NCBI RefSeq assembly: GCF_028993635.1
Contig: NZ_CP118631.1
Span: forward strand, 4,092,001 to 4,156,000
Length of the DNA stretch: 64,000 bases
Source: Mucilaginibacter sp. SJ
GTDB lineage: Bacteria > Bacteroidota > Bacteroidia > Sphingobacteriales > Sphingobacteriaceae
Direction of reading: 5' to 3'
A program made the translations under genes and the position numbers. Below the pieces are notes generated by a model, which searched no databases, was not told where the DNA came from, and saw only the letters and a program-made list of their open reading frames with translations. Position 1 is the first letter of the stretch; each line of letters opens with the position of its first letter. Below, piece by piece: positions 16,954-24,614 of this stretch.

Positions 16954-17697
16954 TTATGCTTCTTCAGCTTCCAAAGCCATTTGCTCGTCAACAAGGATCC
17001 GTCCGCAATGCTCGCAAACGATGATCTTTTTACGCTGGCGAATGTCTGACTGGCGCTGAGGCGGGATCTGGTTAAAGCAACCAGAGCATGAATCACGCTG
17101 AATGGTAACTACTGCAAGGCCGTTTTTAGCGTTTTGACGTAAACGGGTATAAGCAGTTAGCAAACGCTCTTCGATGTTTTGAGTAGCTTTTGCAGCCTGG
17201 GCGTTCAATTCGGTTTCTTCTTTTTCAGTTTCGGCAGTAATAGTGCCTAATTCTTCTTTCTTGGCGTCAAGGTCGGCCTGGCGGGCTTCCAGATCGGCCA
17301 ATGCTTTTTCGTAAACCTGGGTTTTGTTGGTGATTTCGAAACCATACTCACGGATCTTCTTTTCACTCACCTGTATATCTAAGCCCTGGATCTCAATTTC
17401 TTTTGAGATAGCATCATATTCGCGGTTGTTTTTAACCTCGTTAAGCTGGCCTTCGTATTTTTTGATGTTTGCCTGAGCTTCTTTGATCAGGTTTTTACGG
17501 GTAACTATGTCATCTTCCACATCGTCAAGTTCACCTTTGATCTTTTGGATGCGGGTTTCAAGGCCTGCAACGTCGTCCTCAAGGTCGGCAACTTCCATTG
17601 GCAATTCGCCCCTTACCTGGCGGATCCTGTCAATCTTGGTGTGGATAGTTTGTAGCTCGTATAAAGCTTTAAGCTTTTGTTCTACGGTTTGTTCCAT
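16954..17697 (-). CDS. C4-type zinc-ribbon coiled-coil protein
   Basis: Residues 1-185 form a long two-stranded coiled coil rich in Glu, Lys and Ala. The C-terminal domain is a zinc ribbon with CSGC (204-207) and CEHC (228-231), as in the CT398/HP0958-like family. Members have been linked to RNA binding, secretion or flagellar mRNA control in other bacteria; no such role can be read here. The start codon shares one base with the stop of the Nif3-like gene, so the two are translationally coupled. This pairing is conserved in many bacteria. Confidence 0.88.
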   Translation of the reverse strand: MEQTVEQKLKALYELQTIHTKIDRIRQVRGELPMEVADLEDDVAGLETRIQKIKGELDDVEDDIVTRKNLIKEAQANIKKYEGQLNEVKNNREYDAISKEIEIQGLDIQVSEKKIREYGFEITNKTQVYEKALADLEARQADLDAKKEELGTITAETEKEETELNAQAAKATQNIEERLLTAYTRLRQNAKNGLAVVTIQRDSCSGCFNQIPPQRQSDIRQRKKIIVCEHCGRILVDEQMALEAEEA

Positions 17698-18794
17698 TAA
17701 ATAAAATATTTGACGGGGTTTGTATTTACTTCTGTTAAACGGACGGCAAAGATAGGGAATTTTTTTCTAATTATTTCATACAATAATTGCTGCGTAAATT
17801 GTTCACTCTCAAAGTGTCCGATATCCGCGATAACTATCTTTCCTTCGGCATCAAAAAACTCATGATACTTGTAATCGGCCGTAATAAAAACGTCGGCTCC
17901 TGCGGCTATGGCATGCTTCAGCAAAAAGCCTCCCGAGCCGCCGCAAACAGCTACTTTTTTAACGTGCTTGCCTAATAATTTAGTATGGCGGATCACATGT
18001 GTGCGCATCTTATCCTTTACATGAAACAGGAAACTTTCCTCATTAAGCGGCATTTCCAACTCGCCTATCATGCCCGAACCAACCTGTTGGTGCTGGTTGG
18101 TTAAATTGTAAAGGTCATAAGCAACTTCTTCATACGGATGGGCCAGGATCAAAGCCATCAGGATCTTGCTCTCCAAATTAGCCGGATATACCGTTTCAAT
18201 GCGGATCTCATCTTCCTTGTGGCGTTTGCCAACTTCGCCCACATAAGGGTTAGCGGCATCATTGCCTTTAAATGTCCCTGTTCCCTCTGCATTAAAACTA
18301 ACCTCGCTGTAATTACCAATATTGCCTGCACCTGCTGCAAACAAAGCATCGCGTACGGTGTCGGCATGGTTTAGCGGAACGTAGGTAACCAGTTTTTTGA
18401 TCAGGCTATGTTTGGGCAGCAGTATGCGGCTGTTTTTTAAACCTAAAGTTTCGCAGATGCGGGCATTAACACCGGTCATGATGCTATCCAAATTGGTGTG
18501 AATAGCGTATATAGCAATGCCTTTACGTATGGCTTTTTCAACCACCCGCTCCACATAGGTTTTGCCGTTGAATTTTTTTAATCCTTTAAAAACTATGGGA
18601 TGGTGCGATATGATGACCTGGCAGCCGGTAGCGATGGCTTCATCAACCACGGCTTCAGTACAGTCAAGCGAAACCAAGGCCTGGCTCACCTCCTGATCCG
18701 GACTGCCGACGATCAGGCCCGAATTATCATAATCTTCCTGATAGTTGAGCGGTGCGAGGCTTTCAAGGTATGCGGTTAAGGCGGATAATTTCAT
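17697..18794 (-). CDS. Nif3-like dinuclear metal centre protein with PII-like insert
   Basis: This is a NIF3/YqfO-type protein of 365 residues. The metal-ligand segments are ISHHPIVFKG (about 61-70), THTNLDS-like AIHTNLDSI near residue 100, and the C-terminal GHFESEQ. The middle (about 125-235) is the PII-like inserted domain that distinguishes YqfO from short NIF3 proteins; it contains VGEVGKRHKEDEIR and HPYEEVAYD. The family forms hexameric toroids and is sometimes annotated as a GTP cyclohydrolase I type 2 homologue, an activity that is not secure. It is first in a two-gene operon with the zinc-ribbon protein. Confidence 0.92.
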   Translation of the reverse strand: MKLSALTAYLESLAPLNYQEDYDNSGLIVGSPDQEVSQALVSLDCTEAVVDEAIATGCQVIISHHPIVFKGLKKFNGKTYVERVVEKAIRKGIAIYAIHTNLDSIMTGVNARICETLGLKNSRILLPKHSLIKKLVTYVPLNHADTVRDALFAAGAGNIGNYSEVSFNAEGTGTFKGNDAANPYVGEVGKRHKEDEIRIETVYPANLESKILMALILAHPYEEVAYDLYNLTNQHQQVGSGMIGELEMPLNEESFLFHVKDKMRTHVIRHTKLLGKHVKKVAVCGGSGGFLLKHAIAAGADVFITADYKYHEFFDAEGKIVIADIGHFESEQFTQQLLYEIIRKKFPIFAVRLTEVNTNPVKYFI

Positions 18795-18869
18795 ATATAC
18801 TGTTAAGCTAATCTATTAAATAAATCGTTCTTAAAGTAAAAGAAAAAAATAAAACAGTAAATTTGATAT

Positions 18870-19067
18870 ATGGGAATTTTAATTGCACATCCTGAAAATA
18901 AAGAAAAGTCAGATGCTTTAAAAGCTTTCATGAAGGCTTTAAAGATTCAATTCGAGGAAGAGAAATCCACATATGATCCGGAATTTGAAAAAAAGATAAA
19001 GCGTAGCAAAGATGATTTTGAAGCCGGGAGATATAAGGCGATCAAAACTGACGATTTATGGAAGTAG
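18870..19067 (+). CDS. Antitoxin of a YoeB-type toxin-antitoxin pair
   Basis: The 65-residue acidic and basic helical protein (MGILIAHPENKEKSDALKAF) resembles the DUF2683-type antitoxins of Bacteroidota. The C-terminal part, DDFEAGRYKAIKTDDLWK, looks like the segment that wraps the toxin. It overlaps the toxin start by 10 bases, as expected for coupled translation with antitoxin first. Such antitoxins usually repress their own promoter, which would lie in the AT-rich gap 18795-18869. Confidence 0.82.
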   Translation: MGILIAHPENKEKSDALKAFMKALKIQFEEEKSTYDPEFEKKIKRSKDDFEAGRYKAIKTDDLWK

Positions 19068-19321
19068 TTTATTCTGAAGAATCTCAGAAGGATATTCAAT
19101 TTTGGAAGCGATCAGGAAATAAACCAATTCAAAATAAAATACAGCAACTAATTAACGCCATCGGTCAGGACCCGTTTAATGGTATTGGTAAACCGGAAAT
19201 GCTTAAACATAATCTTACAGGATTATGGTCACGGCGCATAAACCAGGAACATCGGATAGTTTATGAAGTGTTAGAAGAGGAGGACTGTATAAAAATCCAT
19301 TCAATGAAAGACCATTATTAG
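19058..19321 (+). CDS. Txe/YoeB family mRNA-interferase toxin
   Basis: The 87-residue protein has the YoeB fold signature: FWKRSGNKPIQNKIQQLI, then GIGKPEMLKHNLTGLWSRRI, INQEHRIVYEV, and a C-terminal MKDHY. The conserved Arg in SRRI or EHRI and the His-Tyr end are the ribosome-dependent RNA-cleavage residues of the family. All are present, so the toxin looks active. The gene overlaps its antitoxin by 10 bases. Confidence 0.9.
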   Translation: MEVVYSEESQKDIQFWKRSGNKPIQNKIQQLINAIGQDPFNGIGKPEMLKHNLTGLWSRRINQEHRIVYEVLEEEDCIKIHSMKDHY

Positions 19322-19329
19322 CCAAAGCC

Positions 19330-19692
19330 TTAGCTGCTCATTTTAGCCATCTGGTAGCTTTCATAAGCCATGTTTTTATTATACTCCAAAGTTATCGACT
19401 TATTGTTGATCAGATCTACAATAGTACCGATTCCACAAAAACCTCCCGTTAGCAGGTAAAGGATCCCCATACCAATCTGCCCTAAAACAAAACGCTGTAT
19501 TCCGGCAACACAAACAAAGCCAAGTAAGGTAAACAACAAAATATCCTGCGAGTTTTTACGCTTGTTGCTGTAAACCATATAAAAGTATTTTTTTTGATTT
19601 TCGTTCAGATCGGGCGTTGCGTGCTGTAAAAAGCTCAGCTCCTCGGGCGAAAAACCTGCAAATGTATTATACGGATCCTGGTATGTGGTCAT
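19330..19692 (-). CDS. TM2-domain protein
   Basis: The 120-residue protein has a soluble N-terminal half with a possible helix around YFYMVYSNKRKN. The TM2 domain (about 50-110) follows: two hydrophobic helices joined by a tight turn, with GIQRFVLGQIGMGILYLLTGG and a DxxxN-like stretch in IVDLINNK. TM2 proteins are small membrane proteins of unclear function. The gene is convergent with the toxin gene, nine bases away, with no obvious terminator between. Confidence 0.85.
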   Translation of the reverse strand: MTTYQDPYNTFAGFSPEELSFLQHATPDLNENQKKYFYMVYSNKRKNSQDILLFTLLGFVCVAGIQRFVLGQIGMGILYLLTGGFCGIGTIVDLINNKSITLEYNKNMAYESYQMAKMSS

Positions 19693-19825
19693 ATTGGGTA
19701 AAGGCTTTATAATATTAATAAGTCAAATTTAAATATTTACCGCATTAAAACTATAGGTTAAAAAATGATTTAAAATTTCTTTTCCGATATGTAGGGGTAA
19801 ACTCATGATTGGTTGTAATACCAGT

Positions 19826-20806
19826 ATGAAAGTTTTAGTAACCGGGGCAACAGGTTTTATTGGCAGGCAGCTCACCTTGTCGCTGGCTATGCAAGGTTAT
19901 GATGTTAAAGCCTTATGCCGCAATACCGGTCACCCGTATTTAATAAAGCATAAAAATATTGAACCGGTTACCGGCAATATCCTGTACCGGCAGAGCCTGG
20001 GCAGGGCCATACGGGGCTGCGAACAGGTTTATCATACCGCCGCCATTGCCAAAATGTGGTGCCGCAACCCCGACGATTACCACGAAACCAATGTTGTTGG
20101 TACCCGTAACGTGCTGGAAGTTGCGGCAAGTGCCGGCGTACAAAAAATAGTTTATACCTCTACCTGCGGTGTATGGGGCCCAACTGTTAAACACCCCATG
20201 AACGAGAACGATCCGCGGATTGCGGGCTTCCCTATTGCTTATGAGCGTACCAAATACCTGGCCGAGCTTGAGGTACAAAATTTTGCAAAGCAGGGGATGC
20301 ACATCGTTACGGTAAATCCGTCACGCGTGTATGGCGAAGGCCCTGTTACAGAGAGTAACACAGTAGGTAAAATGGTATCGGCCTATTTATGCGGCAAATG
20401 GCGCTTTATACCCGGCAATGGCCAACAGGTAGCCAATTATGCTTTTTTAACCGACGTGGTTGATGGACATTTGGCGGCTATGAATAATGGAACCAGCGGC
20501 GAACGTTATATTTTAGGCGGAGAGGATATCAGCTTTAACGATTTTTTTAATACGATACATGAGGTATCCGGTAAACAACATCGCCTCATTCATCTGCCGT
20601 TAAAGGCTATTGAATTTTACAGCCATTTTGAAAAGCTTAAATCACAGCTTACCGGGCTGCGCCCTTTCTTTTTACCTGAGTTTGCCGAACGTTTAAAATA
20701 CGATCAAAAATACAGCAGCAATAAGGCCATAACCCAATTGGGTTACCGGATAACACCTTTTACCGAAGGGATGCACAAAACAATTAACTATCTTAAACAA
20801 GCCTGA
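19826..20806 (+). CDS. NAD-dependent epimerase/dehydratase family protein
   Basis: The 326-residue protein starts MKVLVTGATGFIG, with the Rossmann GxxGxxG at residues 7-13; I chose this ATG (19826) over 19805 because it starts at the first beta strand. The catalytic YxxxK is Tyr139/Lys143 in YERTKYLAEL, and Ser/Thr is supplied by YTSTCGVWGP. This is the extended SDR class, close to NAD-dependent sterol or dihydroflavonol reductase-like enzymes. The substrate is unknown. The next gene, a classical SDR, begins two bases after its stop. Confidence 0.87.
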   Translation: MKVLVTGATGFIGRQLTLSLAMQGYDVKALCRNTGHPYLIKHKNIEPVTGNILYRQSLGRAIRGCEQVYHTAAIAKMWCRNPDDYHETNVVGTRNVLEVAASAGVQKIVYTSTCGVWGPTVKHPMNENDPRIAGFPIAYERTKYLAELEVQNFAKQGMHIVTVNPSRVYGEGPVTESNTVGKMVSAYLCGKWRFIPGNGQQVANYAFLTDVVDGHLAAMNNGTSGERYILGGEDISFNDFFNTIHEVSGKQHRLIHLPLKAIEFYSHFEKLKSQLTGLRPFFLPEFAERLKYDQKYSSNKAITQLGYRITPFTEGMHKTINYLKQA

Positions 20807-20808
20807 AC

Positions 20809-21600
20809 ATGACCAACCAAACTGCCATTATAACCGGGGCCAGCGAAGGTTTAGGCAAATCATTTGCCATTGAACTGGCATCGCGCCGCATAAACCTGGT
20901 ACTGGTTTCATTGCCGGCTTCAGGTCTGCCCGAACTGGCATCTTTTATCCGTAAAAACTTTGAGGTTAAAGTAAATTATCTTGAAATTGATTTAACCCTT
21001 GCCGAAAGTTACCCGGCTATTTTTAATTACCTTAGTGATGAGCAAATTACCGCTCACCTGCTCATCAATAATGCAGGTTTAGGTAACTGGTCGTGGTTTG
21101 AAGATCTGAACATTGGGTTTTATAAAAAGCAAATTGAACTGAACGTGATTACACCTGTACTGCTTACACGCTTGTTCCTGGCCCAGGCCGATGTCTCAGC
21201 TACCTCTTATATATTGAATGTAGGGAGCTTAGGCGGCTTGTTTGTAGTGCCTAAAAAGCAGGTTTACGGGGCTACCAAATCATTTATCAGGTATTTTACC
21301 AAATGTTTGCAGCTGGAACTTCATGGCTCAAATGTGAAGATCAGCCTGCTTAGCCCCGGAGGCATCAACACCAAACCCGAGTTGCTGGTAATGAATAATA
21401 AGCTTAGAGGTATATCAAAGGCAACCATTATGGAGCCCGGGCACGTAGCACGTATAGCAGTGGATGGCTTGCTGAAAGGAAAAAAAGAGATCATCCCCGG
21501 TATGATAAACCGGATGCTTGTTTTATTAAACAGTTTGCTGCCTGCCGGTGTTAAAGACATCATTATAAGGCAGCGCCTGTCCACCATTATTAAAAGCTGA
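20809..21600 (+). CDS. Short-chain dehydrogenase/reductase
   Basis: This is a 263-residue classical SDR. The cofactor motif is TGASEGLGKSFA (9-20), followed by NNAGLGNW and the active-site YGATK with its upstream Ser in VGSLGG. The C-terminal part is hydrophobic (MLVLLNSLLPAG), suggesting membrane association as in some ketoreductase-like SDRs. It is the second gene of a tight three-gene operon (gaps 2 and 4 bases), so it may act on the product of the epimerase-like enzyme. The substrate cannot be read. Confidence 0.87.
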   Translation: MTNQTAIITGASEGLGKSFAIELASRRINLVLVSLPASGLPELASFIRKNFEVKVNYLEIDLTLAESYPAIFNYLSDEQITAHLLINNAGLGNWSWFEDLNIGFYKKQIELNVITPVLLTRLFLAQADVSATSYILNVGSLGGLFVVPKKQVYGATKSFIRYFTKCLQLELHGSNVKISLLSPGGINTKPELLVMNNKLRGISKATIMEPGHVARIAVDGLLKGKKEIIPGMINRMLVLLNSLLPAGVKDIIIRQRLSTIIKS

Positions 21601-21604
21601 CAGC

Positions 21605-21880
21605 ATGATCATTTCAATACTTACCTACCGGCATATTAAAAACCTGTGCAGCTTTTTTAAGCGTACGCGCAATAGCTTTAAGCTTATTAATAACGAGCGG
21701 ATCGTTATCCTTTCGGGCAGCATGCGCGGATTGGTATTGTATTTTGACAGGGATGCTTGCGAGGTTAAGACCGGCGACAGGGATTATATCAGCATTGATA
21801 TTACCCGCGATTTCTCAGTCGAGATGCTGATGCGGATCCTGGTGAACCATAATATCATAACTCCGGTTTTGGAAGGTTGA
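21605..21880 (+). CDS. Hypothetical protein, 91 aa
   Basis: I do not recognise this small protein. It begins MIISILTYRHIKNLCSFFKR and has a basic N-terminal half and a more acidic C-terminal half containing YISIDITRDFSVEMLMRIL. There is no signal peptide and no clear TM helix. It starts four bases after the SDR stop, which is the best argument that it is real and part of that operon. Confidence 0.6.
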   Translation: MIISILTYRHIKNLCSFFKRTRNSFKLINNERIVILSGSMRGLVLYFDRDACEVKTGDRDYISIDITRDFSVEMLMRILVNHNIITPVLEG

Positions 21881-22043
21881 AAAGGTGAAAGCAAATCCGC
21901 ATCATCCCCGTAACATAAATGAACACCCGCTGTCCGTATCCGCACGATAGTATATTGCGAAGTTTTGTAAATCACTGATAGTTAGAGATTTATAATATTG
22001 GCATCATTTTGATTAGGTGTTGCCTGATAAAGCCGATATTATT

Positions 22044-24404
22044 ATGCTGAAAAACTATATCAAAACCGCCTGGCGGAACCTTGTCCGCAATAAATTTTAT
22101 TCGGTGATCAATATTGCCGGGTTAACTGCGGGCCTCGCCATTGGGATCCTGATCCTGCTTTGGGTTCAGGACGAATTTAGCTTTGATAGCTTTCATAAAA
22201 ACGCATCTAATATTTACCGGGTAGAGCTTTTTGGTGGCACAGGGGCCAGCAAGCAGATCTGGCAAACTACAGTGGCACCGATGGGGCCGCTGGCTAAACA
22301 GGAACTGCCCGCTGTACAAAACCAGGTGCGCATAACTAATAACTGGTTTTTCTCCTTATTTAAATACCAGGATAAAATTTTTAACGAGCAGGCGGTAGGC
22401 TTTGCTGATCCCTCCCTGTTTAGTGTGTTTGATTTTCCGCTTATTGAAGGTAACAAGGCAAAGCCTTTTACCAGCGATAATTCGGTAGTGATTACAAAAA
22501 GAACAGCAAAAAAATATTTCGGTAATGAAGATGCTTTAGGAAAAGTTATTGTGGCCGATAATAAAGAGAATTTTACCGTATCGGGCGTTATTGATGATTT
22601 CCCGCTTAACTCAAGCATTAATTATGATATGATCATGCCTATGAGCTATCATATCAAATATATGTTTACCAACAATAAGGTTGATCTGAACCATGATTTC
22701 AGCAATTACGCTTATGAAACCTATTTGTTGTTGAAACCGGGTACTTCTTTAAAAAAGCTATCGGCCGATTTGAATAAAGTCCACCTGAAACGGAAGCCCG
22801 AAGATACCGATGCCGATTACCTCTTGCTGCCCGCAACTAAAATGCATCTTTATAATGCAGATGGTACCGACCGGGGGATTAGTACCGTACATATTTTTAT
22901 TATTATCGCCTTAGTTATATTAGTGATTGCCTGCATCAACTATGTTAACCTTTCAACTGCGCGGGCCATGCTGCGCGCCAAGGAGATCAGCATGCGAAAG
23001 ATCATCGGCGCGGCAAAAACACAATTGTTTATGCAGTTTGTGGTAGAAACGGCTTTGCTGTTTATCCTTTCGTCGGTTTTAGCGGTGTTGGTAATTTATA
23101 ACATAATTCCTGTATTTAATGAAATTGCGGGTAAACAACTGGTATTTAATCTTTCCAACTATCATATCTGGTTTGTTATTGCGGGTACCATCACTGCTAC
23201 ACTTTTATTGTCCAGTATTTATCCGGCATTGCTGTTATCATCTTTTGAACCTTTAAAAGCACTTAAGGGTAAAATATCCAATGGCATTGGCGATGTGGTT
23301 TTCCGTAAAATCCTGGTAGTGGTACAGTTTACCTTTTCGGTAGTATTGATTATCAGTACCATTGTGATCACCAGCCAGCTTAATTACATCCGGTCTAAAA
23401 ATTTAGGCTATGATAAAAGTCATGTGTTTGCTTTTTGGATGCGCGATATGAAAGATCATTATGATGCTGTTAAAGCCGAACTTTTGAAACAACCGGGGGT
23501 TGAAGCCGTAACGCGTTCAAGCGGCAATATTGTTAATAATGGTGGTATTTCCGGCGATAACGATTGGGATGGTAAAGCCGCCGGTCAAACGTTTATTGTA
23601 CATCCCCAGGGAATTGATAAAGATTTTATTTCTTTTTTCAAGATAAAAATGGCTACAGGTCGCGGTTTTGATGGCTCGGTGAGTGATTCGGCTCATTATA
23701 TCCTGAATGAGGCTGCAATTAAGGAGTTAGGTATGAAAGACCCGATAGGCAAACGTTTCAGGTTGCGTAAAACTGAAGGAACTATCATAGGTGTGGTAAA
23801 GGATTTTCACTTTGCAAGTATGCGTGAAAAAATTGGGCCGATGGTGTTTTTCTACGCCCCGGATACGTATGCTTCACTGTATATTAAAACAACCGGCGAT
23901 GGTGCGCCAAAAGCCATAGCAGCTGCCGAAAAAGAGTTTAAACAATACAATGGGCAGTTTCCGTTTGGTTACACTTTCCTGGATGAAATATTCAACAAGC
24001 TTTACCAGGGCGAACAGCGGGAAGGTACATTGTTTAACTATTTTGCGGGGATAGCTATTTTAATCTCCTGCCTTGGCCTGCTTGGTTTGGCAGCTTACAC
24101 CGCTCAGGTACGTACCCGCGAAATTGGTGTGCGGAAAGTTTTGGGTGCTACCGTAACAAATGTTGTTGCCCTCTTAGCAAAAGATTTTATTAAGCTGGTG
24201 CTTATTGCTATCGTTGTGGCTTTCCCGATTGCCTGGCTGGCTATGAGCCACTGGCTTGATGCATTTGCTTACCGAGTTGTCATAAGCTGGACAGCCTTTG
24301 TATTAGCTGCTGTGATTGCTGTATTGATCGCTTTTATCACTATCAGTTTTCAATCGGTTAAGGCCGCGTTGGCTAATCCGGTTGATAGTTTGCGGAGGGA
24401 ATAA
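22044..24404 (+). CDS. FtsX/MacB-type ABC transporter permease
   Basis: The 786-residue protein starts at ATG 22044 (MLKNYIKTAWRNLVRNKFYS), the typical N-terminus of Bacteroidota antimicrobial-peptide-type permeases; the frame is open further upstream. It has a first TM helix (about 17-40), a MacB periplasmic core domain, three TM helices with FtsX motifs (about 275-400, including ARAMLRAKEISMRKIIGA), a second periplasmic domain, and three C-terminal TM helices with TREIGVRKVLGATV. No ATPase gene is beside it; in Bacteroidota these permeases often stand alone. The substrate is unknown. Confidence 0.9.
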   Translation: MLKNYIKTAWRNLVRNKFYSVINIAGLTAGLAIGILILLWVQDEFSFDSFHKNASNIYRVELFGGTGASKQIWQTTVAPMGPLAKQELPAVQNQVRITNNWFFSLFKYQDKIFNEQAVGFADPSLFSVFDFPLIEGNKAKPFTSDNSVVITKRTAKKYFGNEDALGKVIVADNKENFTVSGVIDDFPLNSSINYDMIMPMSYHIKYMFTNNKVDLNHDFSNYAYETYLLLKPGTSLKKLSADLNKVHLKRKPEDTDADYLLLPATKMHLYNADGTDRGISTVHIFIIIALVILVIACINYVNLSTARAMLRAKEISMRKIIGAAKTQLFMQFVVETALLFILSSVLAVLVIYNIIPVFNEIAGKQLVFNLSNYHIWFVIAGTITATLLLSSIYPALLLSSFEPLKALKGKISNGIGDVVFRKILVVVQFTFSVVLIISTIVITSQLNYIRSKNLGYDKSHVFAFWMRDMKDHYDAVKAELLKQPGVEAVTRSSGNIVNNGGISGDNDWDGKAAGQTFIVHPQGIDKDFISFFKIKMATGRGFDGSVSDSAHYILNEAAIKELGMKDPIGKRFRLRKTEGTIIGVVKDFHFASMREKIGPMVFFYAPDTYASLYIKTTGDGAPKAIAAAEKEFKQYNGQFPFGYTFLDEIFNKLYQGEQREGTLFNYFAGIAILISCLGLLGLAAYTAQVRTREIGVRKVLGATVTNVVALLAKDFIKLVLIAIVVAFPIAWLAMSHWLDAFAYRVVISWTAFVLAAVIAVLIAFITISFQSVKAALANPVDSLRRE

Positions 24405-24419
24405 TAGTTGGTTCAAATT

Positions 24420-24605
24420 GGTAGAGACTCGTCACATGCGTTTCCCGAATAGAAACCAGACTTACGAAGTTTTCAAAACTTCGTAAGTCTTCAGTAATGA
24501 TTGATATGGAAATGTAGAGACGCATTATATGCGTCTTCCGAATGCAGGACCTGCAAATTGATTGCTTACCCGTTCTCATGGGAAACGCATATAATGCGTC
24601 TTTAC
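24420..24605. repeat. Nested palindromic intergenic element
   Basis: A 26-base end at 24421-24446 (GTAGAGACTCGTC...) is matched in inverted orientation at 24580-24605, with 22 of 26 bases complementary. A further direct copy of the AGAGACGCATTATATGCGTC word lies at 24515-24535. Inside is a perfect palindrome with 16-base arms (24458-24473 and 24475-24490) around one C. The whole looks like a MITE-like element with a second palindromic repeat inside it, sitting between convergent genes, where it could also end transcription. Confidence 0.7.
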
Positions 24606-24614
24606 TTTGAAAAC

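Noticed and set aside
21995..22020. Sigma-54 promoter before the FtsX permease
   Set aside because: TTGGCAT is present, but the downstream element reads TTGAT and its spacing from GG is one base short of the strict -24/-12 rule.
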